DNA of 64,000 nt from Clostridium paraputrificum (GCF_900447045.1 NZ_UAWH01000015.1:62001-126000), one strand, 5' to 3'. Shown: positions 37,124-46,612, counted from the first letter of the stretch. Translations and numbers: made by a program. The notes: generated by a model not told the origin, from the sequence alone.

Positions 37124-38859
37124 TATTCTTTAACAAACTGGCTGTTATAAAGATTAGCGTAGAAGCCATTAGCTGCTAATAGTTGTTCGTGTTTTCCTTG
37201 TTCAATTATCTTACCAGCATTCATAACTAGAATACGATCAGCTTCTTTTATTGTTGAAAGTCTATGGGCTACAATGAAGCTTGTTCTACCTTCCATCATC
37301 TTATCAAAGGCCTTTTGAATATATATTTCTGTCCTTGTATCAATGCTGCTTGTAGCTTCATCTAGAATTAGCATTGGTGGTTTTGTAAGCATGACACGAG
37401 CAATACATAACAGTTGCTTTTGTCCTTGAGATATATTACTTCCATCATCATTTATAAGAGTATCATATCCATTTGGTAATCTCATTATGAAGTTGTGAGC
37501 ATGAGTAGCTTTAGCAACTTCAATAATTTCTTCATCTGTAGCATCTACCTTACCATAAGCTATATTTTCCTTTACAGTACCAGAGTATAACCATGTGTCT
37601 TGAAGTACCATTCCAAAGTTTCTTCTTAAACCTTCTCTAGTTAAATGAGTTATATTAGCATTATCAACTTTAATTTCTCCTGATGTAACATCATAGAACC
37701 TCATTAAAAGGTTTATTATTGTGGTTTTACCACATCCAGTAGGGCCAACAATAGCAATTCTATTACCTGGTTTAACCTTTAAATTAAGGTTTTCTATAAG
37801 TTTTTTATTTCCTGAATAAGAGAAATTAACATTATTTATTTCTAGATAACCATCTGCTTTAACTAAGGATATTGCATCCTTATCTTCTGGAGTTTCTGGT
37901 AGCTCATCTAAAAGATTAAATACCCTCTTGGCTGATGCAAAGGCTGTTTGAAGTTCAGTAACAACTCCTGATATTTCATTAAATGGTTTAGTATATTGAT
38001 TAGCGTAGGAAAGGAAACAAGATATATCTCCAATAGTAAGTTTCCCTTTTATAGCCAATAATGCCCCAATAATACCAACTGCAGCATATACAATACCATT
38101 TACAAATCTAGTAGAAGGATTAGTAAGTGATGAATAAAATTGAGATTTTACTCCAGATTCATATAACCTAGCATTTATTTCTTTAAATTTTTCCTCTGCT
38201 TCATCTTCATAAGAAAAAGCTTTTACTACCTTTTGATTACCAAGCATTTCTTCAATGTAACCACTTAATTCACCTCTTGTTGCAGATTGAACCTTAAAGC
38301 TATTGTGTGATTTTTTAGCAATAAAGGAAGCTACAAATAATGAAAGTGGAGTAACAAGTACAACAACTAGGGCTATTGAAACATTTATTGATAGCATAAA
38401 TAGTAATGTTCCAACAATTGTTACAATACCTGTAAAAAGTTGAGTAAAACCTTGAAGTAATCCATCAGATATTAAATCAATATCATTTACAACTCTGTTT
38501 ATAATATCACCATGGGGATTACTATCTATATACCTTAAAGGAACTTCATTTATTTTGCTAAAGGAAGCTATGCGTAAATCCTTAACTGTTTTTTGGGTAA
38601 CAATATTTGTATATAAACCCATTAACCATTGAAATAAAGCACCTAAAATAATTGTTGCCATAAGAATAACTATTATTTTTAAGATTCCATTAAAATCTAC
38701 ATTGTTTGGTCCAATTATTAAATCTATTCCTTTACCTATTAAAACTGGTCCTAGTAATGTAAATGTAACTGAAAAAAGAGCGCAAATTAAAGCCATGATT
38801 AAGTAACCTATATATGGTTTTGTAAACTTTAAAAGCATTTTAACAACTTGTTTATCCAT
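37123..38859 (-). CDS. heterodimeric ABC exporter, canonical subunit
   Basis: 578 residues: a six-helix exporter domain (about 1-310) and an ATPase domain with Walker A GPTGCGKTT, signature ISQGQKQLLCIARVM, Walker B MLILDEATSSID and H-loop IVAHRLST, all intact. Begins one base after the stop of the partner gene. Together they form a YheI/YheH- or LmrCD-type multidrug or lipid exporter in the membrane; substrate unknown. Confidence 0.93.
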   Translation of the reverse strand: MDKQVVKMLLKFTKPYIGYLIMALICALFSVTFTLLGPVLIGKGIDLIIGPNNVDFNGILKIIVILMATIILGALFQWLMGLYTNIVTQKTVKDLRIASFSKINEVPLRYIDSNPHGDIINRVVNDIDLISDGLLQGFTQLFTGIVTIVGTLLFMLSINVSIALVVVLVTPLSLFVASFIAKKSHNSFKVQSATRGELSGYIEEMLGNQKVVKAFSYEDEAEEKFKEINARLYESGVKSQFYSSLTNPSTRFVNGIVYAAVGIIGALLAIKGKLTIGDISCFLSYANQYTKPFNEISGVVTELQTAFASAKRVFNLLDELPETPEDKDAISLVKADGYLEINNVNFSYSGNKKLIENLNLKVKPGNRIAIVGPTGCGKTTIINLLMRFYDVTSGEIKVDNANITHLTREGLRRNFGMVLQDTWLYSGTVKENIAYGKVDATDEEIIEVAKATHAHNFIMRLPNGYDTLINDDGSNISQGQKQLLCIARVMLTKPPMLILDEATSSIDTRTEIYIQKAFDKMMEGRTSFIVAHRLSTIKEADRILVMNAGKIIEQGKHEQLLAANGFYANLYNSQFVKE

Positions 38860-38860
38860 A

Positions 38861-40609
38861 TTAATTATAAGCCTCCTCTCTAGTCAGTTGGGATAAGCAT
38901 ATTTCTTTATAGACTTCTGAGTTTTCAAGAAGTTCTTCATGAGTTCCAATTCCAGCTAACTTTCCATCATCTAAAACTACAATTTTATCTGAGTTTTTAA
39001 TTGAAGATGCACGTTGAGAAACTATTATTGTAGTTATCTCTTTAGCATGTATATTTAATGCTTGTCTAAGTTTTAAATCAGTAGCAAAATCTAAGGCGCT
39101 TGAACTATCATCCAAAATTATTATTTTAGGAGAACCTACTAAAGCTCTTGCTATAGTAAGTCTTTGTTTTTGGCCTCCAGAGAAGTTTTTACCTCCTTGA
39201 AGAACAGAGGTATCAAGGCCGTCCTTAAGATTACTTACAAAATCACTACATTGCGCAATATCTAGTGCCATTAAAATTTCTTCATCACTAGCATTCTTAT
39301 TAGCCCACTTCATATTTTCTCTTAAGCTTCCAGTGAATAATACAGCTTTTTGTGGAACTATGCCAAATAGATTTCTTAAGTCTTTAATAGAGTAATTTTT
39401 GATATTTTCTCCATTAATAAAAATTTCACCTTCAGTACTTTCATAGAATCTTGGAATAAGGTTTACTAGAGTAGACTTTCCTGCTCCTGTTCCCCCTATA
39501 ATTCCTATGGTTTCACCTTTATTTATTGATAATGAGATATTCTCTAAAGAATATTGCTTTGAATTATTATAGGAAAAAGAAACATTCTTAAATTCAATTA
39601 TTTTAGATGAATTATTAGTAGCTTGTACCTTAGTTGAGCTAGAAGCTTCTTTAATACTTGATTTTGTATCAAGAACCTCATTAACTCTAGTTGCAGAAGC
39701 AGATGCTTTTGTAAATATAATAACAAGGTTTGCAACTACTATAAGAGTTAGAAGTATTTGAGTCATATAGTTTACGAAAGCTATTATTTCACCTTGTGTA
39801 AAATTACCGTTATTTACGCCAATACCTCCAAACCAAACTATAAAAGCTATGGAGAAGTTCATAATCATGAAGGTTAATGGATTTAAAAGTGCAGATAGCT
39901 TACCTACCTTTATAGCTGTATTACTGTGGTCTAATGCTGCTATATTAAATCTATCTTTTTCAACTTCTTGTTTAGAAAAAGCTCTTACAACTCTTACCCC
40001 CTCTAAGTTTTCCCTAGTAATTAAAGAAATTTTATCTAGCTTTTTCTGAATTACCCTATATAGAGGAATAGATTTTCCCATTACTAAATATAAAGTAAGT
40101 ACAATTAGAGGGATAGATAGGAAGAATATTAGTGAGAGTTTTAGATTTATAAACATAGCCATTATTGCTGAACCTAAAATTATAAATGGAGCTCTAACCC
40201 CAAGTCTTATAGCCATAGCTACAGCAACTTGTAGTTGGTTTACATCATTTATTATTCTTGTTATTAATGATGGAGTTCCTATATTATCAATTTCTGAGTG
40301 AGAAAGACTATTTATATGACGGAAAAGCTCATTTCTAAGCTTTGTTCCAAAACCTTGAGAGGCTTTAGCAGCAAAGTACTGACAAACTAGGGCTGATCCT
40401 AATCCTACTATACCAAGAATTATAATCAATATACCCATTTTAATTATGTATGATGTATCATAAGATTTAACTCCAATATCGATTATTTTTGCCATTACTA
40501 GAGGAACAATAAGTTCTAATATTGCTTCTAGTAGCTTAAATAATGGACCTAAAAAGCATTCCTTTTTAAAGTCCTTTAAATAAGGTATTAGTTTAAACAT
40601 TTTTATCAA
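38861..40609 (-). CDS. heterodimeric ABC exporter, degenerate-site subunit
   Basis: 582 residues, same layout. Walker A GGTGAGKST and signature FSGGQKQRLTIARAL are good, but the catalytic Glu after Walker B is Asp (IIILDDSSSALD) and the switch His is Gln (IIVSQRASS). That is the classic asymmetry of heterodimeric exporters, in which one of the two ATP sites does not hydrolyse. First gene of the two-gene operon; divergent from the radical SAM gene. Confidence 0.93.
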   Translation of the reverse strand: MIKMFKLIPYLKDFKKECFLGPLFKLLEAILELIVPLVMAKIIDIGVKSYDTSYIIKMGILIIILGIVGLGSALVCQYFAAKASQGFGTKLRNELFRHINSLSHSEIDNIGTPSLITRIINDVNQLQVAVAMAIRLGVRAPFIILGSAIMAMFINLKLSLIFFLSIPLIVLTLYLVMGKSIPLYRVIQKKLDKISLITRENLEGVRVVRAFSKQEVEKDRFNIAALDHSNTAIKVGKLSALLNPLTFMIMNFSIAFIVWFGGIGVNNGNFTQGEIIAFVNYMTQILLTLIVVANLVIIFTKASASATRVNEVLDTKSSIKEASSSTKVQATNNSSKIIEFKNVSFSYNNSKQYSLENISLSINKGETIGIIGGTGAGKSTLVNLIPRFYESTEGEIFINGENIKNYSIKDLRNLFGIVPQKAVLFTGSLRENMKWANKNASDEEILMALDIAQCSDFVSNLKDGLDTSVLQGGKNFSGGQKQRLTIARALVGSPKIIILDDSSSALDFATDLKLRQALNIHAKEITTIIVSQRASSIKNSDKIVVLDDGKLAGIGTHEELLENSEVYKEICLSQLTREEAYN

Positions 40610-40815
40610 ATCCTTTATATATCTTATTTTTAACGAATTTATTATAGCATTATCAAGTTGGTAAAGGAAGGGAATTAAGTAGAGAAAAAAAGGGATAAAT
40701 CAAAATATGAAGGTGATGTGGTATAATATTAAAAAGTTTCTTATCTGGATTTAAGTAATAGGACATAAAGATGTCTTATTTATAGGTTTAAAATCCTTGT
40801 AAGAGGAGGATTAAA

Positions 40816-41709
40816 ATGTATTATATAGATGCAAAGCAAATACTTTCGGGGTATGCAGAAAACAATAGGTGGTTTGGATTAAATTATAATATGAATCTTT
40901 ATAAGGGGTGTTCACATGGATGCATTTATTGTGATTCAAGGAGTGAATGTTATGGAGTTAAGAATTTTGATTCAGTTAGGGCTAAAAGAAATGCATTAGA
41001 TATTTTAAATAAAGAATTAAAGAGTAAGAGAAAAAAAGGGGTTATAGGTATTGGAGCTATGAGTGATACATACAATCCTTTTGAAAGGAAACTTAACTTA
41101 ACTAGAGGAGCCTTAGAGCTAATTAATAGATATGGATTTGGAATAAGTATTGCAACTAAAAGTGACTTAATTCTTAGAGATATTGATATACTTAAAAAAA
41201 TTAGTAATCATTCACCGGTTTTAATAAAGATAACTATAACTACTTTCCATGATAGTTTATGTAGAAAGATTGAGCCTAATGTAGTTCCTTCTTCAAATAG
41301 ATTTGAAGCAATTAGAAAGTTAACTAGTGAAGGGATTTTTACAGGTATATTACTAATGCCAGTACTTCCTTTTATAAATGATAATGAGGAAAATATTAGA
41401 TCCATTGTTAGAAAAGCTAAGGAGTGTGGCGCTAAATTTATATTTGCTTATGGAATGGGGTTAACCTTAAGAGGCAATCAAAGAGAATACTATTATGAAA
41501 AACTATCAAAACTATTCCCTAATGAATTTTTAGTAAAGAAGTATATGAATATATATGGAGAAAAGTATGAATGTTCTTCTTTAGAACATCGGAAGTTATG
41601 GGATATATTTAAAAATGAATGTGAAAGATGTGGAATTCTTTATAAGATGAATGATATTATAAATGCATATAGAAAAAATTATGAGGAAACTCAAATTTCA
41701 TTATTTTAA
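40816..41709 (+). CDS. radical SAM protein, SPL-like family
   Basis: 297 residues. [4Fe-4S]/SAM motif CSHGCIYCDSRSECYG near residue 33, then GVIGIGAMSDTYNPFERK and ISIATKSDLILRDIDIL, the pattern of the spore-photoproduct-lyase-like Rv2578c group. True SPL has about 340 residues and a conserved C-terminal Cys; here the assignment stays at family level. GAGGAGG 7 bases before the ATG. Followed by rluF after 21 bp. Confidence 0.88.
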   Translation: MYYIDAKQILSGYAENNRWFGLNYNMNLYKGCSHGCIYCDSRSECYGVKNFDSVRAKRNALDILNKELKSKRKKGVIGIGAMSDTYNPFERKLNLTRGALELINRYGFGISIATKSDLILRDIDILKKISNHSPVLIKITITTFHDSLCRKIEPNVVPSSNRFEAIRKLTSEGIFTGILLMPVLPFINDNEENIRSIVRKAKECGAKFIFAYGMGLTLRGNQREYYYEKLSKLFPNEFLVKKYMNIYGEKYECSSLEHRKLWDIFKNECERCGILYKMNDIINAYRKNYEETQISLF

Positions 41710-41730
41710 ACTGCAAATGAGGACATTTAT

Positions 41731-42411
41731 ATGAGAATTAATAAGTTATTAAGCAATTATGGATACTGTTCTAGGAAGGAAGCTAATAAGCTTATTCAAG
41801 ATAAAAGGGTTATAGTGAATGGAGAACTAGCAATTGAGGGGCAATGGGTTGAAGAAACTGATACTATACTTTTAGATAATGTAAGAGTAAAACCTAAGGA
41901 TAAGGTATATGTTGCTTTTAATAAACCAGTAGGAATTGTTTGTACAGCAGCAAAGGAAACTGAAAATAATATTATAGATTACATTGATTATCCTGAATAT
42001 ATTTTTCCAATTGGAAGGTTAGATAAACCTTCTCAGGGATTGATTTTGTTAACAAATGATGGAGAGTTAGCTGATAAAATATTAAGCGCTGAAAACTATC
42101 ATGAGAAGGAGTATATAGTTGAAGTAGATAAAGATATAGATGATGAATTTATTTTAAATATGTCCAATGGAATTAAAATAGGGGATAGGATAACTAGGAA
42201 ATGCCAAGTTAAAGCTTTAGGTGAAAAGAAGTTTTCTATTATATTAACAGAAGGCATGAATAGGCAAATAAGAAAGATGTGTAAGTCTTTAGGATATGAA
42301 GTTACATTTTTAAAGAGAATTAGAATTATGAATGTTTTAATTGACGGAATAGAAGAAGGAAAGTGGAGAAATCTGAGTATTAAGGAAATAAATACTTTAA
42401 AAAATGGATAA
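41731..42411 (+). CDS. rluF: 23S rRNA pseudouridine synthase (RluF-type)
   Basis: 226 residues. S4 domain (RINKLLSNYGYCSRKEANKLI), catalytic Asp in PIGRLDKPSQGLILLTNDG, then YHEKEYIVEVD and MNRQIRKMCKSLGYEVTFLKRIRI, which fits RluF better than RsuA/RluB. Second RsuA-family enzyme of the window (other: 31101). Confidence 0.9.
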   Translation: MRINKLLSNYGYCSRKEANKLIQDKRVIVNGELAIEGQWVEETDTILLDNVRVKPKDKVYVAFNKPVGIVCTAAKETENNIIDYIDYPEYIFPIGRLDKPSQGLILLTNDGELADKILSAENYHEKEYIVEVDKDIDDEFILNMSNGIKIGDRITRKCQVKALGEKKFSIILTEGMNRQIRKMCKSLGYEVTFLKRIRIMNVLIDGIEEGKWRNLSIKEINTLKNG

Positions 42412-42562
42412 AATTTAAAACTATATTGATATTGAAGGAAGTTTGTGGTATTATTGATGCGTAAAAATAAAGAGTTTAGATTATGAGTGAATATATATTT
42501 CTCCTTTATGAGAGTTATATTAGTCAAATTTGAATCTCTTTATAATTTAAGGAGGAATATCA

Positions 42563-42715
42563 ATGCAAGATAAAGTAATTACATGTAAAGACTGTGGTCA
42601 AGAATTCACATTTACAGTAGGAGAACAAGAATTCTACAAAGAAAAAGGATTCGAAAACGATCCAGTTAGATGCCAAGCTTGTAGAAGAGCTAAGAAAGAA
42701 AGAAACAGACAATAA
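42563..42715 (+). CDS. small zinc-ribbon protein (probable zinc-binding, zf-trcl type)
   Basis: 50 residues: ITCKDCGQEFTFTVGEQEFY then KGFENDPVRCQACRRAKKER, i.e. CxxC...CxxC, a widespread Firmicutes/cyanobacterial mini zinc-ribbon. AAGGAGG 8 bases before the ATG. The ~75-nt leader is AU-rich and could be regulatory. Ends in a strong terminator. Confidence 0.88.
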   Translation: MQDKVITCKDCGQEFTFTVGEQEFYKEKGFENDPVRCQACRRAKKERNRQ

Positions 42716-42728
42716 TTATGATTGTTAT

Positions 42729-42760
42729 GAGCTATAAATTTAATTTATAGCTCTTTTTTA
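42729..42760 (+). terminator. terminator after zinc-ribbon gene
   Basis: GAGCTATAAAT / ATTTATAGCTC perfect stem with TTA loop and T7 run. Confidence 0.9.
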
Positions 42761-42765
42761 ATGTA

Positions 42766-42906
42766 AGGAAAATATAAAACTTTAATTAGCTATAAATCAA
42801 AGGGTTTGTTACAATTTCATGTTAAAAACTATAAAATCAAGGATAATAATTTTATAGTTTCCTTACCTTAAGTAGGAAGTGAATAAATATCTATTCCACC
42901 TTTTTT
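42766..42906 (+). repeat. structured intergenic repeat, copy C (apical deletion)
   Basis: Keeps the 5' part (AATTAGCTATAAATCAAAGG) and a perfect 12-bp hairpin 1: AAACTATAAAAT (42826-42837) with ATTTTATAGTTT (42849-42860), loop CAAGGATAATA. The main hairpin has lost its apical half and most of the 5' arm (GTGAATA next to AATATCTATTCCACC). T6 end. Confidence 0.75.
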
Positions 42907-43017
42907 AATAAATTTAATTAGATAGATAACACAGAATAAATATTGTAAGGTATAAGTATTTGCTATATACTAGTAAAAGTTAGTAATAAAAAATGAAGTT
43001 AGGTATTTGGAGGCAAA

Positions 43018-43668
43018 ATGGATAAGAATAAAAGTAAGGGATTCCATTATAATAAAGAAATAAAGCAAAATAAAAACTTTATGTATAGTGATTTAAGAAG
43101 AAGCAATTGTTATGGCACAGATTTTACAGGATCAAATTTTAACTTCTCAAGTTTTAGAGGAGCACATTTTAAAGGCTGTAATTTCTTTAGTTGTACTTTT
43201 AGGGGAGCAGAGTTTATAGGAACTAATTTAAAAAAGAGCAAGTTTAGAAGAGCTGTATTTGAGAATGCTGTTTTTGAAGGTGTTAACTTAGGTGATGTAG
43301 ATTTTAGAGATGCAGAATTTAAGAATGTTATATTTGTAGGATGCGACCTATCATCTGCAAAGAGCTTAGAGTATAAGGAAAGTGAAGTAAGAGTTTTTGA
43401 TGAGATTCCAGAATTAGATATAAGTAAAGAGCTAGAAGAGGCAGTACTTAAAGCTATGGGAAATGAGAAGGTAAAGAGTTCAAGAGTATTAGATACTAAG
43501 GATGGAGGAATTAATCCTATAAGTATCATGATATTATTAGAAAAATTCAGTGAGAAGAATTTAATTTCAGGATTAAATATACTGTCTGATAGATTAGATA
43601 GAGATTTCTGTACCTTAAGTTACATAACAAAGTGTATTGAAACTTATGGTAAAGAGGGAATTCTATAA
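43018..43668 (+). CDS. pentapeptide-repeat protein
   Basis: 216 residues. Residues 20-120 are A(D/N)LXX-type pentapeptides (SDLRRSNCYGTDFTGSNF, then FRGAHFKGCNF, FRGAEFIGTNL, FRRAVFENAVFEGVNLGDVDF), forming a right-handed quadrilateral beta-helix. The C-terminal ~80 residues are a helical part without recognised family. Some such proteins mimic DNA and bind gyrase, but nothing here shows that. TTGGAGG 6 bases before the ATG; repeat copy C is upstream. Confidence 0.9.
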   Translation: MDKNKSKGFHYNKEIKQNKNFMYSDLRRSNCYGTDFTGSNFNFSSFRGAHFKGCNFFSCTFRGAEFIGTNLKKSKFRRAVFENAVFEGVNLGDVDFRDAEFKNVIFVGCDLSSAKSLEYKESEVRVFDEIPELDISKELEEAVLKAMGNEKVKSSRVLDTKDGGINPISIMILLEKFSEKNLISGLNILSDRLDRDFCTLSYITKCIETYGKEGIL

Positions 43669-43673
43669 AGAGT

Positions 43674-43712
43674 AACAAAGAAACTAGACTAATGTTTGGT
43701 TTCTTTCTTTGT
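43674..43712 (+). terminator. terminator after pentapeptide gene
   Basis: AAAGAAAC ... GTTTCTTT stem with an inner GAC/GTT pairing, followed by CTTTGT. Confidence 0.7.
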
Positions 43713-43779
43713 AAATATTTAGTGATAATAAAATGAAATGATAAAAATTAATTAGGTAGAAAGGTTAAGAGGGGGATAT

Positions 43780-44256
43780 ATGTTTAGAGAAATGAGAAGA
43801 AAAAAGCAAGAGCTATCATATGAGGAATGCATAAGTGTACTTAACAAATGCACATCAGGAGTTTTAGCTGTAGAAGGTGATGATAGTTACCCATATACTG
43901 TTCCTTTAAGTTATTCTATTAAGGGAGATGAGCTATATTTTCACTGTGCAAAGATTGGGCACAAGCTTGATTCTATTAAAAGAAATAACAAGGTTAGCTT
44001 TTGTGTAATAGATAAGGATGAAATTATTCCTGAGAAGTTTACTACACATTATAGAAGCGTAATAGTATTTGGTAAAGCTAAAATAGTTGAGGATGAGAAG
44101 GAATGCAAAGATATACTTATGACTTTAGTAGAAAAGTATTCTAAGGGCTTTGAAAAAGAAGGAGCATTAGAAATTGAAAAGGCCTTAAAAGCTACAAGCT
44201 TAGTTAAAATTAAGATTGAGCATGTTACTGGAAAAGTAGCAAAAGAGCTTATATAG
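43780..44256 (+). CDS. NimA-like pyridoxamine 5'-phosphate oxidase-fold flavoprotein
   Basis: 158 residues, split-barrel FMN-binding fold. Start MFREMRRKKQELSYEECISVL and SGVLAVEGDDSYPYTVPLSY, YFHCAKIGHKLDSIKRNNKVSFCVI are the signature of the 5-nitroimidazole reductase (Nim) / PPOX-like family. It likely reduces nitro or quinone compounds with FMN. Actual drug resistance is not implied by sequence alone. Confidence 0.9.
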   Translation: MFREMRRKKQELSYEECISVLNKCTSGVLAVEGDDSYPYTVPLSYSIKGDELYFHCAKIGHKLDSIKRNNKVSFCVIDKDEIIPEKFTTHYRSVIVFGKAKIVEDEKECKDILMTLVEKYSKGFEKEGALEIEKALKATSLVKIKIEHVTGKVAKELI

Positions 44257-44266
44257 GTATTATTGT

Positions 44267-44303
44267 AAAAGAGACTATATTGGAGTAGTATAGTCTTTTT
44301 TTT
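44267..44303 (+). terminator. terminator after NimA-like gene
   Basis: GACTATA / TATAGTC within AAAAGAGACTATA...TATAGTCTTTTTTTT. Confidence 0.88.
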
Positions 44304-44316
44304 ATGTATATGAAAG

Positions 44317-44416
44317 TATAAAGTTTTAATTATGTATAAATCAAAGGGGGGATTACATTCTGTGACTTGGAGCTTGCTACGGAACAAGCAAAATAAATAT
44401 CTACCACACCTTTTTT
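44317..44416 (+). repeat. structured intergenic repeat, copy D (internal deletion)
   Basis: Keeps the 5' part, the apical sequence (GACTTGGAGCTTGCTACGGA, then ACAAG), the 3' arm (AAATAAATATCTACCACACC) and the T6 end. It has lost hairpin 1 and the 5' arm. In copy F the deleted span is bounded by the short direct repeat TTTTCAT. Confidence 0.7.
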
Positions 44417-44483
44417 AATCTTCATAATTGCTTCAAAAGTCTAGTGTATAATCTAAAGCTAATTCAAGGCGGAGGATTAAGTG

Positions 44484-45623
44484 ATGAAAAAGAAGATGAT
44501 TAAATATTTGACTATATTATTAATTTGTAATATTACAATCAATTATATTGAAGGTCCTATTAGAGTACATGCTGATACACTTCAGGAAAAGAAGGATAAG
44601 AAAGAGGATATAGAAAATAAGCTAGAAGCTACTAACGATGAAAGAAAAGCTATAGAAAAGGAAAGTGCAAAGCTTCAGGAGGAGCTAGATTTAGTTAAGA
44701 CTAAAATGGACAAGCTTAATGAGGAAATTAATACCCTTAATAAAGAAAATAAGAATATAGAAGAAGAGATATTAGAGGTGGAAAAAGTTCTTGAGGAAAA
44801 TTATGAGATAATAAGAAGTATTATTAAAATTCAATATGAACAAAAGGTTGGGGGATATTTATCTATACTTTTAGAGGCTAAGGACTTTGGAAATTTCCTT
44901 AGAAGGTTAGAGGTAGTTTCAAATTTAATAAAGAATAATGATGAAACTATAAGAGAAATTAAAGAGCTTCAAGTTGAGTTAGAAAGCAAAAAAGAAACTT
45001 TAACTAAACAAATGGATGAGATTAATAAAAATAAGATAATAGTAGAAGAGGAAAAGGGTAGACTAGATAAATTAAATAAAGAAAATAAAGCTAAGGTTAA
45101 AAAATTAATTAAGCTTCAGGGAGAGTTATCTTCTCAGATTAAACTTACAGAGAAAGAAATATCAGAGTTAGAGTCTAGAGGACAAGAAATAAATAATGAG
45201 ATAGTTTCTTCTTCAGGTGGAGGAAGTTACAATGGAAGTAAGATGGCTTGGCCAGTAATAGGATATACTACTCTTTCGTCAAAGTTTGGATATAGAATAC
45301 ATCCTATTTCAGGAGAAAAGAAGTTACATACTGGGATTGATATTCCTGCACCAGCTGGAACTCCTGTAGTGGCTGCAAATTCTGGAACAGTAATAATATC
45401 TAGATATGATAATTCTTATGGTAATATGGTTGCAATTGATCATGGTGGCGGAATTGTTTCTTTCTATGCCCATAATACAGAAAGACTAGTTAAGGTTGGA
45501 GATAAGGTTTCAAAGGGGCAGAAGATTTCAACTGTTGGAACAACAGGATATTCTACAGGAAATCACCTACATTTTGAAGTTAAGAAAAATGGAACTTTTG
45601 TAGATCCAATGAATTACTTATAG
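44484..45623 (+). CDS. M23 murein peptidase with coiled coil (EnvC-like)
   Basis: 379 residues. Signal peptide (to about residue 31, HADT), long coiled coil (about 32-235), then an M23/LytM domain: GYRIHPISGEKKLHTGIDIPA (HxxxD), YGNMVAIDHGGGIVSFYAH and GYSTGNHLHFEV (HxH), all zinc ligands present. Such proteins cut peptidoglycan crosslinks and are activated through FtsEX. FtsX follows after 15 bp. Site GGAGG 8 bases before ATG 44484. Repeat copy D is just upstream. Confidence 0.93.
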   Translation: MKKKMIKYLTILLICNITINYIEGPIRVHADTLQEKKDKKEDIENKLEATNDERKAIEKESAKLQEELDLVKTKMDKLNEEINTLNKENKNIEEEILEVEKVLEENYEIIRSIIKIQYEQKVGGYLSILLEAKDFGNFLRRLEVVSNLIKNNDETIREIKELQVELESKKETLTKQMDEINKNKIIVEEEKGRLDKLNKENKAKVKKLIKLQGELSSQIKLTEKEISELESRGQEINNEIVSSSGGGSYNGSKMAWPVIGYTTLSSKFGYRIHPISGEKKLHTGIDIPAPAGTPVVAANSGTVIISRYDNSYGNMVAIDHGGGIVSFYAHNTERLVKVGDKVSKGQKISTVGTTGYSTGNHLHFEVKKNGTFVDPMNYL

Positions 45624-45637
45624 TGGGAGGGGAAATG

Positions 45638-46558
45638 ATGAAGTCTTGGACAATAAAAGCACTATCTAAAGATGGTTTAAGAAGTATAAAAAGTAATAAG
45701 TTATTGGCTTTTGCAGCTATCTTAACTTCAGTAATATCATTTACCTTACTTGGAATATTTTATTCAATAATAGATATTACTAATGACAATATTATAAAAC
45801 TTCAAGAGGAAGTAAGAGTTGTAGCTTTCTTAGAGGATGAGGTTGAAGAATCAGAAGTATTAAATATAAAAGAAGATATTGAAGATATAAGTGGTGTAGA
45901 AAGTGTTATATATGTTCCTTCAGATGAAGGGTTAGAAGCTTATAAGCGAGATATTGTAAGTGAAGAAGACGATGATATGATGAGAATAGTTGAGGAAGCA
46001 ATAGATAAAGGAAATAATCCAATTCCTGATACTTTAGAAATAGAAACAGAAAATATAAATATTAATGAAGAGGTAATGAATAAAGTGTTAGAATTAGAAA
46101 ATATTTACAAGGTTTCTGATGGAAATTTAATCACAGATTTTCTTAAGACAATGAGTAAATATGTAAGAATTTTTGGTATAGTACTAATTCTAATATTAGT
46201 TATTTCATCAACTATATTAATATCTAATGTAATAAAGGTTTCAGTTTTTGTTAGAAAAAGAGAAATTGGAATTATGAAGTATATTGGAGCAACTGATAAC
46301 TATATTAGATTACCTTTCATAATAGAGGGGGCAGTAATAGGAGCTTTAGGAGCAGGAATTAGTGTTTTAATGGTATCCATAGTTCATTCATTGGTTAATA
46401 CTAATATGTCTGAAACATTAGTTAGTTTTATACCAGGTTTTTATATTACACCTTTAGGAAATATAATGATTATTTTATTACCATTACTTTTCTTCATGGG
46501 AATAACTATAGGGGTTGTAGGAAGCCTAATATCATTAAAGAAATACTTAATAGTATAG
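45638..46558 (+). CDS. ftsX: cell-division permease FtsX
   Basis: 306 residues. One N-terminal helix, an extracytoplasmic domain of about 125 residues (EEVRVVAFLEDEVEESEVLN, DTLEIETENININEEVM), then three helices with the FtsX cytoplasmic motif RKREIGIMKYIGATDNYIRLPFIIEGAVIG. It normally works with the ATPase FtsE, which is absent here; the hydrolase partner precedes it. ATG 45638 has the best spacing to GGGAGGGG. Confidence 0.92.
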   Translation: MKSWTIKALSKDGLRSIKSNKLLAFAAILTSVISFTLLGIFYSIIDITNDNIIKLQEEVRVVAFLEDEVEESEVLNIKEDIEDISGVESVIYVPSDEGLEAYKRDIVSEEDDDMMRIVEEAIDKGNNPIPDTLEIETENININEEVMNKVLELENIYKVSDGNLITDFLKTMSKYVRIFGIVLILILVISSTILISNVIKVSVFVRKREIGIMKYIGATDNYIRLPFIIEGAVIGALGAGISVLMVSIVHSLVNTNMSETLVSFIPGFYITPLGNIMIILLPLLFFMGITIGVVGSLISLKKYLIV

Positions 46559-46561
46559 AAT

Positions 46562-46612
46562 AAAGTCTATAGGAATAGTAGTTTATTTAGCTACATTCTT
46601 ATAGACTTTTCG
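46562..46612 (+). terminator. terminator after ftsX
   Basis: AAAGTCTATA / TATAGACTTT with an inner GTAG/CTAC stem, ends TTTTC. Confidence 0.82.

Noticed and set aside
40757..40780. Hairpin GACAT/ATGTC upstream of the radical SAM gene considered as riboswitch or terminator
   Set aside because: Short stem, no T-run and no recognisable aptamer core.
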